Assembly: GCA_964007475.1 (NCBI GenBank)
Contig: OZ023273.1
Span: forward strand, 65,544,108 to 65,608,107
DNA: 64,000 bases
Origin: Hybos culiciformis
Taxonomy: Eukaryota; Arthropoda; Insecta; Diptera; Hybotidae
Reading direction: 5' to 3'
The notes beneath the pieces were generated by a model. That model made no database searches and was not told the origin of the DNA. It saw only the letters and a program-made list of their open reading frames with translations. Position numbers and translations under genes: made by a program. Positions 11,123 to 22,869 of this stretch are shown one piece after another (within the stretch, counting starts at the first letter, position 1; each line of letters begins with the position of its first letter).

Positions 11123-12265
11123 CTAAAAAAATTTTTTCTTTTCAATTGCTAATTTTCTCTTATATACACTACATACATCAATATCAAAAGCACTATGATC
11201 TACACATATATCAATCTTTGTTTCATTTCTAATCTTCAAACAATTACAGCATTTATATTCCGATGTTTTACAAACATGGTTTTCTAACCGTTCCTCCGCA
11301 CAATAAGCGCAGATCACTTTTTCATTACATTCCGATGATTTATGTCCATAACCCAGACACTTTCCACACCGCCTAATAAACAAACCATCATACACATTAC
11401 ATTTGTCCCATTCAACATTCACCGTTCCAGCATTCATAATAGTATTGTATGTTTCAGTATTAACCTCAATTACTGCTATATATGGCTTATATTTCTTTTT
11501 GGTTTTAAAAACAGCTTTAACTTCTATATTACTATCTTTCAAAAACTCATTTTGCAACCTTAGCGCGTTAATAATCTCTGAATCATTCAATTTTTCAGAA
11601 ATACTTACTATTTTTATTCTTAGATTACGTTCACCCGTAATTTCAATTTTATAATTTTCTTTCAATTTTTCTTCAGCCAATTTTTTAAGCTTATCAACTG
11701 ATTCTACATTATCACAACTCACTATTATTGAACCACTTTTAGACATTGATAGATTTGATATTTTAAGCTCACTTTCGCTAGGATTTATCTTAGATTTAAT
11801 ATCTTTAAATGTTTCAGTACTATTTTTAGATATTTTAGGTTTAATTACAATGCTTGGGGTTTTTTTTGCTATCTCTGCAAAAGTGGGCTTTTTTTCTTCC
11901 CACCCACAAGATTTTTTTATTTCTTTTGCAATAATTTTACTATTTTTAAGTTCATTTTTTTCAAATTCTTCAATCATTCCCTTCATTATATTTTTTTCTT
12001 GTTCACTGCAAACATTTTTTAAATCTTCCAAAGAGTCTTGAATAGCCTCAATGTGAACTTTTATATTACTTATATTATTATTTTTATCTTGACAATGTAA
12101 ACACATCACCACTATAAAAGAATTTGATAACAATAATTGCTCATCAGATGTTTTTAGTTTCAAACATTTTGTATGAAACGCACCACCACAACCACCTTTA
12201 CATACTACAATTGTATCATTGTTATTTCTAAAAGTTTTTTTGCACAATATACAATTTTCAGACAT
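11123..12265 (-). CDS. LINE ORF1: Gag-like RNA-binding protein with PHD finger and zinc knuckles
   Basis: The 380-residue protein should coat the element RNA in a ribonucleoprotein. A C4HC3 PHD-type zinc finger sits at the very N-terminus (C5, C8, C22, C26, H31, C34, C55, C58). A Lys/Glu-rich, likely coiled, middle follows. Near the C-terminus is a canonical CCHC knuckle (CGKCLGYGHKSSEC), then further Cys/His clusters (CAYC...HVC, CCNC). A PHD finger plus knuckles is known from ORF1 proteins of some insect and vertebrate LINEs. It is co-oriented with ORF2 21 bases away; translation of ORF2 presumably depends on reinitiation or a similar mechanism. The ATG at 12265 starts right before the PHD cysteines. 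Confidence 0.88.
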   Translation of the reverse strand: MSENCILCKKTFRNNNDTIVVCKGGCGGAFHTKCLKLKTSDEQLLLSNSFIVVMCLHCQDKNNNISNIKVHIEAIQDSLEDLKNVCSEQEKNIMKGMIEEFEKNELKNSKIIAKEIKKSCGWEEKKPTFAEIAKKTPSIVIKPKISKNSTETFKDIKSKINPSESELKISNLSMSKSGSIIVSCDNVESVDKLKKLAEEKLKENYKIEITGERNLRIKIVSISEKLNDSEIINALRLQNEFLKDSNIEVKAVFKTKKKYKPYIAVIEVNTETYNTIMNAGTVNVEWDKCNVYDGLFIRRCGKCLGYGHKSSECNEKVICAYCAEERLENHVCKTSEYKCCNCLKIRNETKIDICVDHSAFDIDVCSVYKRKLAIEKKKFF

Positions 12266-12400
12266 TTTTTATTCTTTTTTTTATTTATTTTTTTTTTTCA
12301 TATCAATTTATCTAGAAAATAAATAACAATTTGTAATTTTTAATAAATCGATAGAAAATTTTACTATAATATTATTTTCAAATAATAGCTTATTTTTCTA

Positions 12401-15400
12401 AATAACTTTAGTTTAATATTTTTAATATATATTTTTTTTTTTTTTTTTTCTATGGAATAATTCTAAAACGCGTGTACTCTTCTCAAACTCTCAACAAATT
12501 ATTTTCAAATTATTATATATATATGGAATCAGGCTTTTCCCAAAATACATAAAACATTCAATTATCTTGTAGATAAGTTTGAAATATTTTCTATTTTATC
12601 AATCTATTAGTTATTTATTTGCAAATACTATTATCTAGAATACATGTTTTACAAATAAATTTTTTTGATAGTGAAGTTTTGAAGTATCTATCTGTAATAA
12701 GAAAATTAGGAAATTCCGTTTATTCTAGTGTATCATCAGAATGTGTGTAAGTTAGTAACTTAGTCATAATAATTAATAAGTTATTAATTTAATATTAATA
12801 ACTATAATTTATTACAAAACGAGTTAATATATTAAAAATATTTCAAAAATACATAAACATCATAAAAAACAAATGTATTAACATAAGAAATCTAAGGAAA
12901 TGTATATACCAAAATAAGTTTAAGTAAAATTATGCAACTATTATGTTTATTCTCTGGATAAACTTTCAATGAGTTTGAGAACGTAGCTTTAAAATAATAA
13001 TAATACGGTAAATAGTAAAGCAAATTAAAAAAAAACAGATGGACGAAGTCATTAAAACTTTTGCATTATTTTAAGGGTTTATTCATTCAGACAATATAAA
13101 ATGTGGATTGGTTTTCTATATTTTTCATGAATTTTACTACATATTGCTTATTTAAAATGTTAAAGGATAAACAAATATCTTTATAAATTAAAAAAAAAAA
13201 ACTATCAAAGGCAATTGATATTAATAATTTATTTGAAAATAATTTCAAACAGCATAGGAGGATTCTGATATTAAACCTTTTACATTTAAAATGATTTTCC
13301 GTAGACTCCGTTTAGAAGTTATAAATGTGTAAATTTAAAGTAAATGGCATTTGACAAGAGAAAAATAATTCACGAATTAATTGCTGTAAAAATTTGCGAT
13401 TTTGAAATAGAATCTGCCTGTGAAGTATCATAACGCGAATCAACGGCTTTTCATTTTCTGAATAAAAATCTAATTGCAAAATAGTTCGAAACTCAATATT
13501 TATGAAAAAAAAAAAATAATTTTTTTAAGAAATTTCAGAAATTTACAACCTATCTAATTTAACGCACTACATAGTTGTAATAAAAACAATAAATAAATGA
13601 ATAAAGCATATATATGTAGTACATAGAAACTTTTAACCGTAGAAACCTTACATCTCCAATTTCGATTAAAAAAAAAAAAAAATGGAAAAGTTCTTAAATT
13701 TTATTTTCTGTTACATATTATTTTCCTCTCTCCACATAATGGGTGTCTATTTCAGCTTTTCCCACAAAAGTTTTTTGTAATAATTTCATTAAATTTAATG
13801 TAAGATTAAATGGTATTAAAAAAAATTCTCTTTTTTTTTTTCTGTATATACAAAATGTTAGAGATCATAAATAACGAAAGCTTAATGCATTTTTGTGGTG
13901 GAAGATAACTTTTTTTTTTTGCTTTTTTTGAATTTTTAAATAATTTAAGTACCTACCTAAATAAAATATATATATATATATATAGAAAAAAAATTGGAAT
14001 ACCTAGACATAGGATCAGATTAAAAAATATATGAGGATTTTAAGGGATAGAGTATTTAAAAGACATTGTTGTCATAATTTGTTTGAGAAAAGCTCTTTTT
14101 TTTTTAAGTTTAAAAGGCTAATGTGTATTTTGAAGTAATAAAAAATTGTAATTTAAACTTCTGTACAAGATTTGTTAGAGACGATGAAAGTTATATAATT
14201 TTAATTTTTTTTTTTGCAAATTCGAAATACCTCAACAGTGTTATTATAATAGAAAAGTATTTATAATCTATAATGAAAGGTAAAAATATTTAAAATAATT
14301 TTACTGTTGATTATTTTTATTACCTTTTTGTGATTTTAAACGTATAGTTTTCTTATGTAGACTATAATATTTCTGACGGAGTAAATTGTTTTGCTCTAAA
14401 ATGTTGAAAAAAAATAAATAACCTTAGCGTTTACTTTAAGAAAACGTAAAATAAAATAATATATTATTTTCAGAACTTAAACAAATTGGATAATATTCAG
14501 TAATCGAAAAAAATTAACTACTGCTACCTCCACTCTTATGTATACACATCAATCAACCCAATTATTTGGTTATAGAAAATACATATTAATAAAAATAAAA
14601 TATAAATAAAACATTTACAGCAACGTAAATGATAAGTTCGACATGTTGGTGTATTAGACATACAAGCAAAAAAAAAAAGTATTTTTCCAATACAACATCT
14701 TATACGGCGTTCAAACAGGCCCAAAATTATATAGTTTGTGAAATCAATTATTTGTAATAATTCATAGCATAATTTATGTAGATAAAGTCGGGCAAAATAA
14801 AATATGTGGTGAAAAACTAAAAAAAAAAATTCTACTCATACAAAAAAATCATAATAAAAAATATAAATAATAACAATAAAAATAAAAATTTTAGTTGACA
14901 AAATAACACTAGTTTAATTTTATTTTATGTTTGAACAGTTTGCTTAAACTATAAAATTTTATAGTTCAAATTTTCATGTTTGAACATAATATTACACTTT
15001 ATTATCTGTAATAGATAGTGTTGTCAGAAATTACCTATTGTCAGAAAAACCTATTGCTTACTATATTTTTTTTTTTTACTTTTAATTGTCAAAATTTAAT
15101 TTGGTGTTAATAAATATTATTTTATGCATATTGTTTTTTGTTTATTTGCTGATTATGTGATAATACCTAGAATTCACTTTAAAAAACAATATAGAAGTTT
15201 CTTTTACTTTTTCCTATATAATAAAAATTGAACATATCATATGAGAAAGAAATTATCTCTTATATCTTTGTATGGAAAATGAAAAAAAAAAAATATATAA
15301 AATTTATTAGAAAAGTTTATCAGGTTAAATTTTTAATTTAAAATAATATCATTTGCTATTAAATAAAGGATAAAATTAAATTTTAAAATGTTTTAAAACT

Positions 15401-18300
15401 TTTTTTTAAGTTCAAAAGGACAAAAATTGTTTTCGATTGGATGAAAACTAACATAGTGTTGCCAAAAAATTATGTTTCATTTAAAAAAAATTTAACTTAA
15501 AAATTACTCTTTTAACTGGCTTGCAACATTGTATAAAAGCGAACCAATGATGCGAGTACACCTGTATAATAACTGGATATTTTAATATTTTTCTTTATAA
15601 CCTTTTTTATCGATTTTCAATTAATTATAATTTATTAATAAACTTTCAATAAAAATTAATTTAATTCACCAAATTACCTAAATATAAGATAAATTTTAAA
15701 GTATAATCGATATATAAATATAATATAAATTAAATTAAAAAAGAGACAAAATCATTTCTCAGTTTCGGAAAACTAGACTTAGTTAGCTGAAAACCCTGTT
15801 ACACATTTATTATTGTCTAAAACTCTAAAATTAAAAATATTATACTGCTTTTGAGCTCGATATATAAAATATGAACTCTAAAGTTTGAATTATATACGAT
15901 TTGTTTTAATGATTTTATTAACCCTTTCGATAAATTAAATTTTATTTTCCCATCATAATTTTTTTTTTCACAAAATACGACTTAAATACTTAAATGTTAC
16001 ATTAATTATTGTTTTTTAAGAATTTTCTTTTCTTATTTTTAATCCGCATAATAACTTTTTTTTTCAAAAATTCTAAATTGAAAATTTTTAATATTTTTGT
16101 GTAAGACCACAAAATATGGTTGAGGTAATGGTATAGTAAAAAATATATATTTTTCATTTCACGAAGAAGATAAAGAAAAATAAAAATAAAAAATGTTATT
16201 ATACGCACAATAATTGTTCTAGGCATATTTTTATATTCAAAACCATTAAATTTAATTTAGAAAAGTTATAGAAAAAAAAAAATGTTTTCTTACTTCTTAT
16301 TTGTGAAAAATACATAAAGTTTTTTAATGAACAGGAAAACACTTTAGGTTTACCTGGGTAGAAAAAAAAATTTTTTTTTCGTTCAATTATTTTTTTTTTT
16401 TTAACTTTTCTATCATAATATTTTATATTTTTTAGTGGTTTTTGAAGAGAAATGAAAAAAAAAGTAATAATAATAATAATATCTGTTATAAGGAGCATAT
16501 TAAGCAATTAAAAAGTTATAAAATAGATAAATTTATTTTTAATAACGGTAAAAAAGTACATATAGAAAAAGTTTTTAATAAGTGTCATCAAGAAATTTTG
16601 TTTTGAATTTTCATTTAATTTTTTTTTTTTTTTTTGTTATAACAAAGTTTTGAAATCACTTTTATATTGCTTTTAAATAAAAAAAAAAAAACAGCAACTA
16701 AAATCAAACTGTGAGATATAAAAATATGATTCACCGCACTTTTATACTTATATATGTATGTACATAATAATCAACTCCTTTAACATAGAATTTTTATTTA
16801 TTTTTTTATTGAATGAATTAATTTAGATAATTTTTTGATTTGTTAAGTTTTGTGAAAGAAAAAATTATTTACGATAAAAATAAATTATTGAAAAAATGTA
16901 GCTATAATTTTGATTTTGGAAAATTCTGTTTTTATTTTATTTTTAAAGTTAAACTTAAAAGAACAGTACAGTACGCATATAATAAATTGAAGTATGGGGA
17001 TTGATTTTAACATTTCCACGATCGTTCTCTGTTCATATACAAAATTTCATTGAAAACTGCTTTCAACCTCCTGTTTGAATGTTTATAGTGATAATTGGAA
17101 GCTAAAAAATTTTTGGAATCCTTCAATCGATATTAACTCAGCTAATAATTTTAATGAAAATGGAAATCAATTTCCACTCCGGACATTATCGAGGGCTAAC
17201 CATTATTTTTCGTTTCATTTTAAGATTTTGAAAATCATTTTAGCTTTTCTCGGTCAGTTGAGAGCTTATAAAATCCGAATTCGGAAACTGAGTTGAACGA
17301 TATTGAGCATATTTTGGTATTCAAATAGTGTGTACCGAAGTGTACCGAAGTGTCATCATCATTTGTGCTTAATTTCTTGTTTTAAATAAAATGTAATCAA
17401 ATATATAATTAAATGTGATAAAAATGGAAATAAAAAATTTATGATTTGAATTTTGTCAATTATTAATGAAATTGTAATAGCTGACTTAAATATGCCAAGA
17501 ACATTCCTTTAGAATTAGATTTATATCCAAGAATATTCTTGAGAAATTAGAATATGTTTTTTTTTTTTTATCCAATAATTTATATAAAATATTTATATTT
17601 TTGAAATAAAATTTATAAATTAATTGGGTATAAAATAAATGTTGAAATATTTAATAGCTCAAGGGTTTTTTTTTATATATTTGAGCTCTTTTATACATAT
17701 TTTTTTTTTTTTTTATGTTTTTTCTCCTTAATAAAATGTTTGCTAATTTAATAATAAAAAAAATAAAAAATTATATGTACATAGTTATTTATATCAAGAG
17801 AAAAAGGAATTTTCCTCTTGAATTTTTTTTTTTTGGTCCTTTTATTTTATTATAAAAGTTCTCCTAATTAATTAGATAAGAATAAAGTTTTTCTGTTAAA
17901 AAAAAAAAAAGAAAAAAAGTGACCAAACATTTAATATCCTGTGTGACAAACACAAAGAAGAATTATCTTCTTTTCAAGGATGCCATTGTTATGGAACATT
18001 TTAATGCTGAACAAGGACATACATAAAAAAAATTAGTTGTTATACCATAAAAAAAAAATTAAAAAAAAAAAAACAAAAGAAAGGATAATTTGTAAAAAAT
18101 TGTATATTATATAAATGTATATATAAATGTATTAAAAATTTATTTCATGAAATTTTGATACAAACCCGAAACAATTTTTCGAGTGCCTCCTTTTTTATAC
18201 GAGAACAAGTTTTGTACGAATTTCTTCAAAGTTAGTACTCTTCCTACTACATGTTCAACGTACATACATTGAAAATAAAATTTCTGCAAGAGCTATAATT
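12401..18300. other. AT-rich intergenic DNA without a supportable gene
   Basis: This stretch is dominated by A/T runs and TA tracts (for example 13965-13983). Short ORFs on both strands (14536-14724, 16002-16507, 17075-17296) are low-complexity or lysine/phenylalanine/asparagine-rich and look like chance. The least AT-rich spot is 17160-17350. It holds TATAAAA (about 17267), the palindrome CCGAATTCGG, a TCAGT element and a doubled TGTACCGAAG, resembling a promoter but with no gene after it. Confidence 0.45.
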
Positions 18301-18556
18301 TCTGTATATCGTGATTTCCACAAAAAAAGTAAGCCGTTTGTAACCCGTACGTAATTTATATTTTGTTAGGAAAACTTTTTTATTTTTACTGGATTCGGAA
18401 CAAACTTAAACTATGGTAGGGCTTAATTTTCCTCTACTTTGCAGAAACACTAACATTTTTGAAATCTGGTAAAAAATAAAAAAGTTTTCTTATCAAAATA
18501 TGGATTACGTACGGTGTACAAAAAAAGTACTTTTTTTATGGAAATCGCGATATTCT
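18301..18556. mobile_element. MITE-like long inverted repeat
   Basis: The left arm (about 18301-18390: TATATCGTGATTTCCACAAA, later CCGTACGTAAT and GGAAAACTTTTTTATTTTTA) is repeated as its reverse complement in the right arm (about 18470-18556, ending GGAAATCGCGATATTC). Arms are roughly 85 bp and imperfect, around a spacer of about 80 bp with no ORF. This is the typical layout of a small non-autonomous DNA transposon or foldback. No target-site duplication could be fixed. Confidence 0.6.
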
Positions 18557-19557
18557 TTGCTTTGTATGTGGGTCAAATTAAAATAGCGAGGATCTTTTAA
18601 AAAAACTATTTTTTTAATAGTTATTTTTAGCAAATTTTTTTTTTTATATTTTCAGTGTAAAAATTTTGTTTATTTGCGAACATATGCATCGTCTAAATCT
18701 AAATCTAAAATAAATAGTTTGTTTTTCCAACCTAAAAGTGTTTTGATACAACTAAGAAGCTGAATAATTTTTTTTTTATTTTTATTTCGTTTATTCTTTG
18801 AATTTATGTTTTGCATAGTTTTTTTCTAATGATATCCTGATAATTTTTATACTATCTTGGAAAATGTATTAAAAAAAAAATAAAAAAAATTCTTTAAAAA
18901 AAATGTGTCATTTTATTATATTCTATTGAATTGACTTTTAATATTGAAACACTCAATTTTCTACTAAGATTTGAAAAAATAATTAAGTTTAAGTATAAAG
19001 TGGGTAATTATTTGTATGAATGTTCGAACATAATCTTCAAATAATATCTATGCTTGAATCAGTGAATTTTGACAAGAAAGTATTAAAAGAAGAATACTAA
19101 TAAAAGTTGAATTAGAATAAAAAAAACAAGATGCTAGAAAATAGGAAAAGCTTGACAAATTGGGCAGGGAAAAATAGAAAACAGAACTCCAACTTTATGT
19201 TTCGAGATTTGAAGATATATAGAAAGGCATACATATTTCTATTCCATTTGTACAGAATATTTTTTCATAGAAAATATATTCAAAGATATTTGCCTTTTTT
19301 TTTCTAAATAAATATTACAAGAAGTTTATAAGTTTAATGTTTAAATTTGTTTCAAGTTTTATAAATACACATATATATATAATTATATATACATATATTT
19401 TATAACTTCATAAAATAAAATGAATTTTTTTGTCCTTAAAAGGGAAAATATTTAAACGTTGATTTTTGATAATCATAAATTCTATAAAAAGGACAAATTT
19501 AAATTCAATTTTAAGTTTTAGTTATATGTAAATACACTATGAGATATTATGTATATA
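18557..19557. other. AT-rich intergenic DNA
   Basis: I see no gene. There is a TA-rich tract at about 19370-19400 and another just before the mariner element, which offers TA insertion sites. Confidence 0.45.
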
Positions 19558-19559
19558 TA

Positions 19560-20501
19560 CAGGGTGACCAGAATCAACTGTCGGGTTAAAAAATGGCTAC
19601 AAAAACTTTAATTTTACGTCAATTATCAGGAAATTTTATTTATAAGATCCTTATAATATATCGAACAAAATTTAATGTTTCGATTAAATTCTTTCGCCTT
19701 ACATTTTAAAAATTTCCTTTAAACGTTTTGGAAAAATTTTGCATGCGGCACGCACGACTTTCATAGGAATTCCATCCCAAATCTTTACCAAATGAGCTTT
19801 GAATTGCTCCAAACTTATTTTTTTGACATTCTTAACTTTACTAAGCATATATCCCCATATGCAGAATTCAACTGAATTGAGGTCCGGTGAAGATGCAGGC
19901 CACTCTTTAGATGTTACAAAATCTGGCAAATTTTTACAAAATTACAAAATCTGGCAAATTGGGTTCGTTTGCCTTTATGAGCTGGCGCAGAATCTTGTTG
20001 AAAATAGTCTTAGCCAAACATGTTTTTAGTCTGAGGAAGAAAATTTGTCTCTAGAATATTAGTGACGATCAATTTTAACGTTTTTATCAACAAATTACAA
20101 TGGGAATTCCCCTCTGGCGCAAATGGCTCCCAGACCACCACACGAGACACATTCTGAAATCCTTAAACGCCTAATTTGTTGATTGGGACGTCAGAAAGTG
20201 AAATTCCCAAACACGATCATTTTGCTGATTATAAGAATTTTGCAACAGAAGCATTTTCTCATCCGAAAAAATTATTTCGCCTTCTGCGTGCCAGTCAAAC
20301 AAAAATTTACTTTTTATGTTGTACTTAAAAATTAGCTCTCGTCTGGATTCCATGTTTAATTTTAAATACAAGAATCTTTTTTTAATGAGAACTTAATAAG
20401 AATTAAGTTTACAAAAAGTGGAGGTAACAAAAATTTTTTTTCGCTCACTTAGACATCATATTTAAATTTTGAAACTTGCCGACAGTTGATTGTGGTCACT
20501 G
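19560..20501 (-). mobile_element. Tc1/mariner transposon, internally deleted, with both terminal inverted repeats
   Basis: The left end (19560-19584) reads CAGGGTGACCAGAATCAACT followed by GTCGG. The right end (20479-20501) is its reverse complement with a few changes, reading CAGTGACCACAATCAACTGT from outside in. Both ends are flanked by TA (19558-19559 and 20502-20503), the target used by this superfamily. The 942-bp length is short of the roughly 1.3 kb of a full mariner, consistent with loss of the 5' (DNA-binding) part of the transposase on the minus strand. Confidence 0.88.
19699..20371 (-). pseudogene. Tc1/mariner transposase remnant
   Basis: The minus-strand frames carry parts of a DDE transposase. 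The first catalytic Asp region is IIFSDEKM...QNDRVW (20371-20171). The second is QQDSAPAHK (about 19975-20003). The third, WPASSPDLNSVEFCIWGY, lies in the terminal piece (19929-19699), which ends ...RLKEIFKM. The N-terminal helix-turn-helix DNA-binding region is missing. A 19-bp sequence starting TTACAAAATCTGG is duplicated 28 bp apart (19914-19932 and 19942-19960) between the second and third Asp, which adds a frameshift. The gene is therefore dead, although all three catalytic motifs are still readable. Confidence 0.87.
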
Positions 20502-20503
20502 TA

Positions 20504-22869
20504 TATATATGTTTAGTATTATATATACAAGAAAAAACTCAAAAATAAAACTATTTTTGAAACATAATTCATATTAGTAACTAATAAAAACTGTTATCAA
20601 GACTTTAATGAAATGTGACGAGTATAAAAATTATATAACTTAACAATGTATGATTCTGTGCACTAGTGCTGGCAAAAATAAAACAATTTTAAAAGTTGTT
20701 TAAAGCTCTTTTCAAGTCTGAATTTTTGACCCATTCACTAATACTTAAACTTAGATTGGATAAAAGTGAACGAGATTACACATTGATAACATTGAAATTG
20801 GAGAGATAGTTTAATAACCATTATCAGTGCCAACAAGGCTCTATTTTTGAATTTTTTGATCAAAAGCTATAAATAAAAATATTAACATTTAGCATTTTAA
20901 ATTTTAATTTTGTAATTTTGAACAAAGACTTTGTGCAATTAAAATATCTGCTTTCCATAATTCTTTTTTATTTTGTGTCTAAATCTCATAACAATTTACG
21001 TTCTCTGATTTTTGATCACTACTATACTTTCTCAGTTAAACTTTAAATAATATACAGATTCACAATCTCGTTTACAGGAACATTTTGTTATATCTAAACA
21101 CTATTTATGTTACAAAAAATATAAATAGAATATTCTATAAATACATAATTTTATAGAGTTTATTTCAAATATTTGTGAAAAGAATCCTTTTTAAATATCA
21201 AAACAGAACCTCTTTTCATAATATTAATAAAAAATATGCTTACAGTTATGTACCTGCCTACAAATTCACATTATATTTCAAAAAGTGGAAAATTAAATTA
21301 AAATTTTTTATACATCTTAAGGAATTGAGAAAATTGAATAAATTTAATGTCAAATCAGAGCGATTTTTCCATAGAAATTAAAGTGTAACGCTAACTTTCA
21401 AAGATGCAGGAACACAAGTAGAGAATAAAATTTGATAAAAATTTTTCAAAAAGTTCATAAATTTTAATAATATTTATATACATAATTAAATTCATATAAT
21501 AAAATACATAATTTTCTTTTACTTTTTTTTTAATAAATATTTGCATTTTCCCTTGGTGTCCTTAGTTAGACTAACGTTTGACTTGATATTAACGTAAAAT
21601 CTATTACATATGATTATTCCTGAATTTATTTTCAGTGAAGTTTGGTTGAAAAAAAAAAACCAAAGATTTACGCCAATTTTGGGTACAATATAAAAACAAA
21701 AAAAAATCATAAAACCATCATATATTAGGGAAAAACAAATTTTTATAACTTAAGGGTGTTATTTTTAAAGCCATTAAAGTTTTTGACTTTAAAGTTGTTG
21801 CCTTAAATAAATTTATGAGATTTTCATTTCTCTCTATCCTGTCGATGTTTTAAAAATCTATGTTGAATTTATACAATGCTATATATGAATGTAATTTTAT
21901 ATATATTTGGTGTGAATTCCACATACGTTTTTTGGTTTGTTAAAAAAACTAAGTATAAAAAATAAAAAAAAAATAAACGAAGCTACATACATATATTTTA
22001 GGTTTTTAATTTATGTTTTCTTACGCATATTATACACATAATAAAAATTCAATGTTGCTTTCAGCAATTCTGAAGGAATAATATTAAAATAGTTATTTTA
22101 GTTGTAACAAAAAGCTAAATTATAAATGTAGGTTTGTATCTAAATGTAATACGACTATATGTATTTATATTAAAAGAATAAAAAGAGTTGAAATTAAAAT
22201 GAACAATATTTTCATTTTGGGGGAAAATTTTTGGTTTTCTAATTTGAAATATTATAAAAATATTGTGTTTTTGGCAATATACATATAATATGAATTGAAT
22301 GTTTTAGATATGAATAATTTAAATTTAGATTTTTATTTTTTAAAAGGAGAAGATAAATATTTGTTTATATTACGTCCATCCATCATAAAATGTTGCTTTT
22401 ATAGATATCCAAAATATTATTACGTATTATATGTAGTTAGTTATACGGATAGAAGATATATAATTTTTAAAACGGTCCAAATAAAATATAAATAAATTAT
22501 AAATTTAGTCAATATAAATGTGGAACAATATTCATAAATGTAGTATGAACATTGAACATCGTTATCTAAATTTCGATTCAAAATATACAATCGCAATGCT
22601 TAAATCGACCTCTTTAAAGATTAACCACTCAAGCCGAAAAGTTTTTAGCTACTTTCAAACATAAGGGATTAAATATTTTTAATGCGACGAAACAACGTTT
22701 GCAAATTTTTTTATTTTTCAAGCTATGTGGAAAAAGGAAAATTTATCAATATTTGCTCACAAATACAATCATTAATCTGAAATTATAATAAATTTATTTC
22801 AAAATTGTAAGAATTCGTGGAAAAGATTTTATGCTTATTTGCTTTGTTATGAGGTTTCTATTTCACCCA
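20504..22869. other. AT-rich intergenic DNA
   Basis: Short ORFs at 21175-21381 and 22295-22495 have the Lys/Phe/Tyr/Asn composition expected by chance from this base composition. No repeat or RNA gene was recognised. Confidence 0.45.

Larger units (their letters stand above)
8205..12400 (-). mobile_element. Apparently intact APE-type non-LTR retrotransposon (LINE), two ORFs
   Basis: On the minus strand the element reads 5' UTR, ORF1 (12265-11123), a 21-base spacer, ORF2 (11101-8303), a short 3' UTR of about 70 bp, and a poly(A) tail seen as 26 T at 8205-8230. Both ORFs are uninterrupted, so it may be recently inserted and coding-competent. The 5' boundary is uncertain; I set it at about 12.4 kb. 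If TTATTACAA at 8193-8201 and 12809-12818 is the target-site duplication, the 5' UTR would reach 12808. The domain set (PHD finger and CCHC knuckle in ORF1; AP-type endonuclease plus reverse transcriptase in ORF2) places it in the Jockey/CR1 group of LINEs; the clade is not resolved here. It lies downstream of, and opposite to, the sas-like gene. Confidence 0.88.

Noticed and set aside
14536..14724. 62-codon minus-strand ORF with several Cys
   Set aside because: The composition is otherwise Phe/Ile/Leu-rich, there is no signal peptide or domain, and a stop-free run of this size is common here.
17075..17296. 73-codon plus-strand ORF
   Set aside because: No homology was recognised and the composition is typical of chance ORFs; kept only as part of a promoter-like patch.
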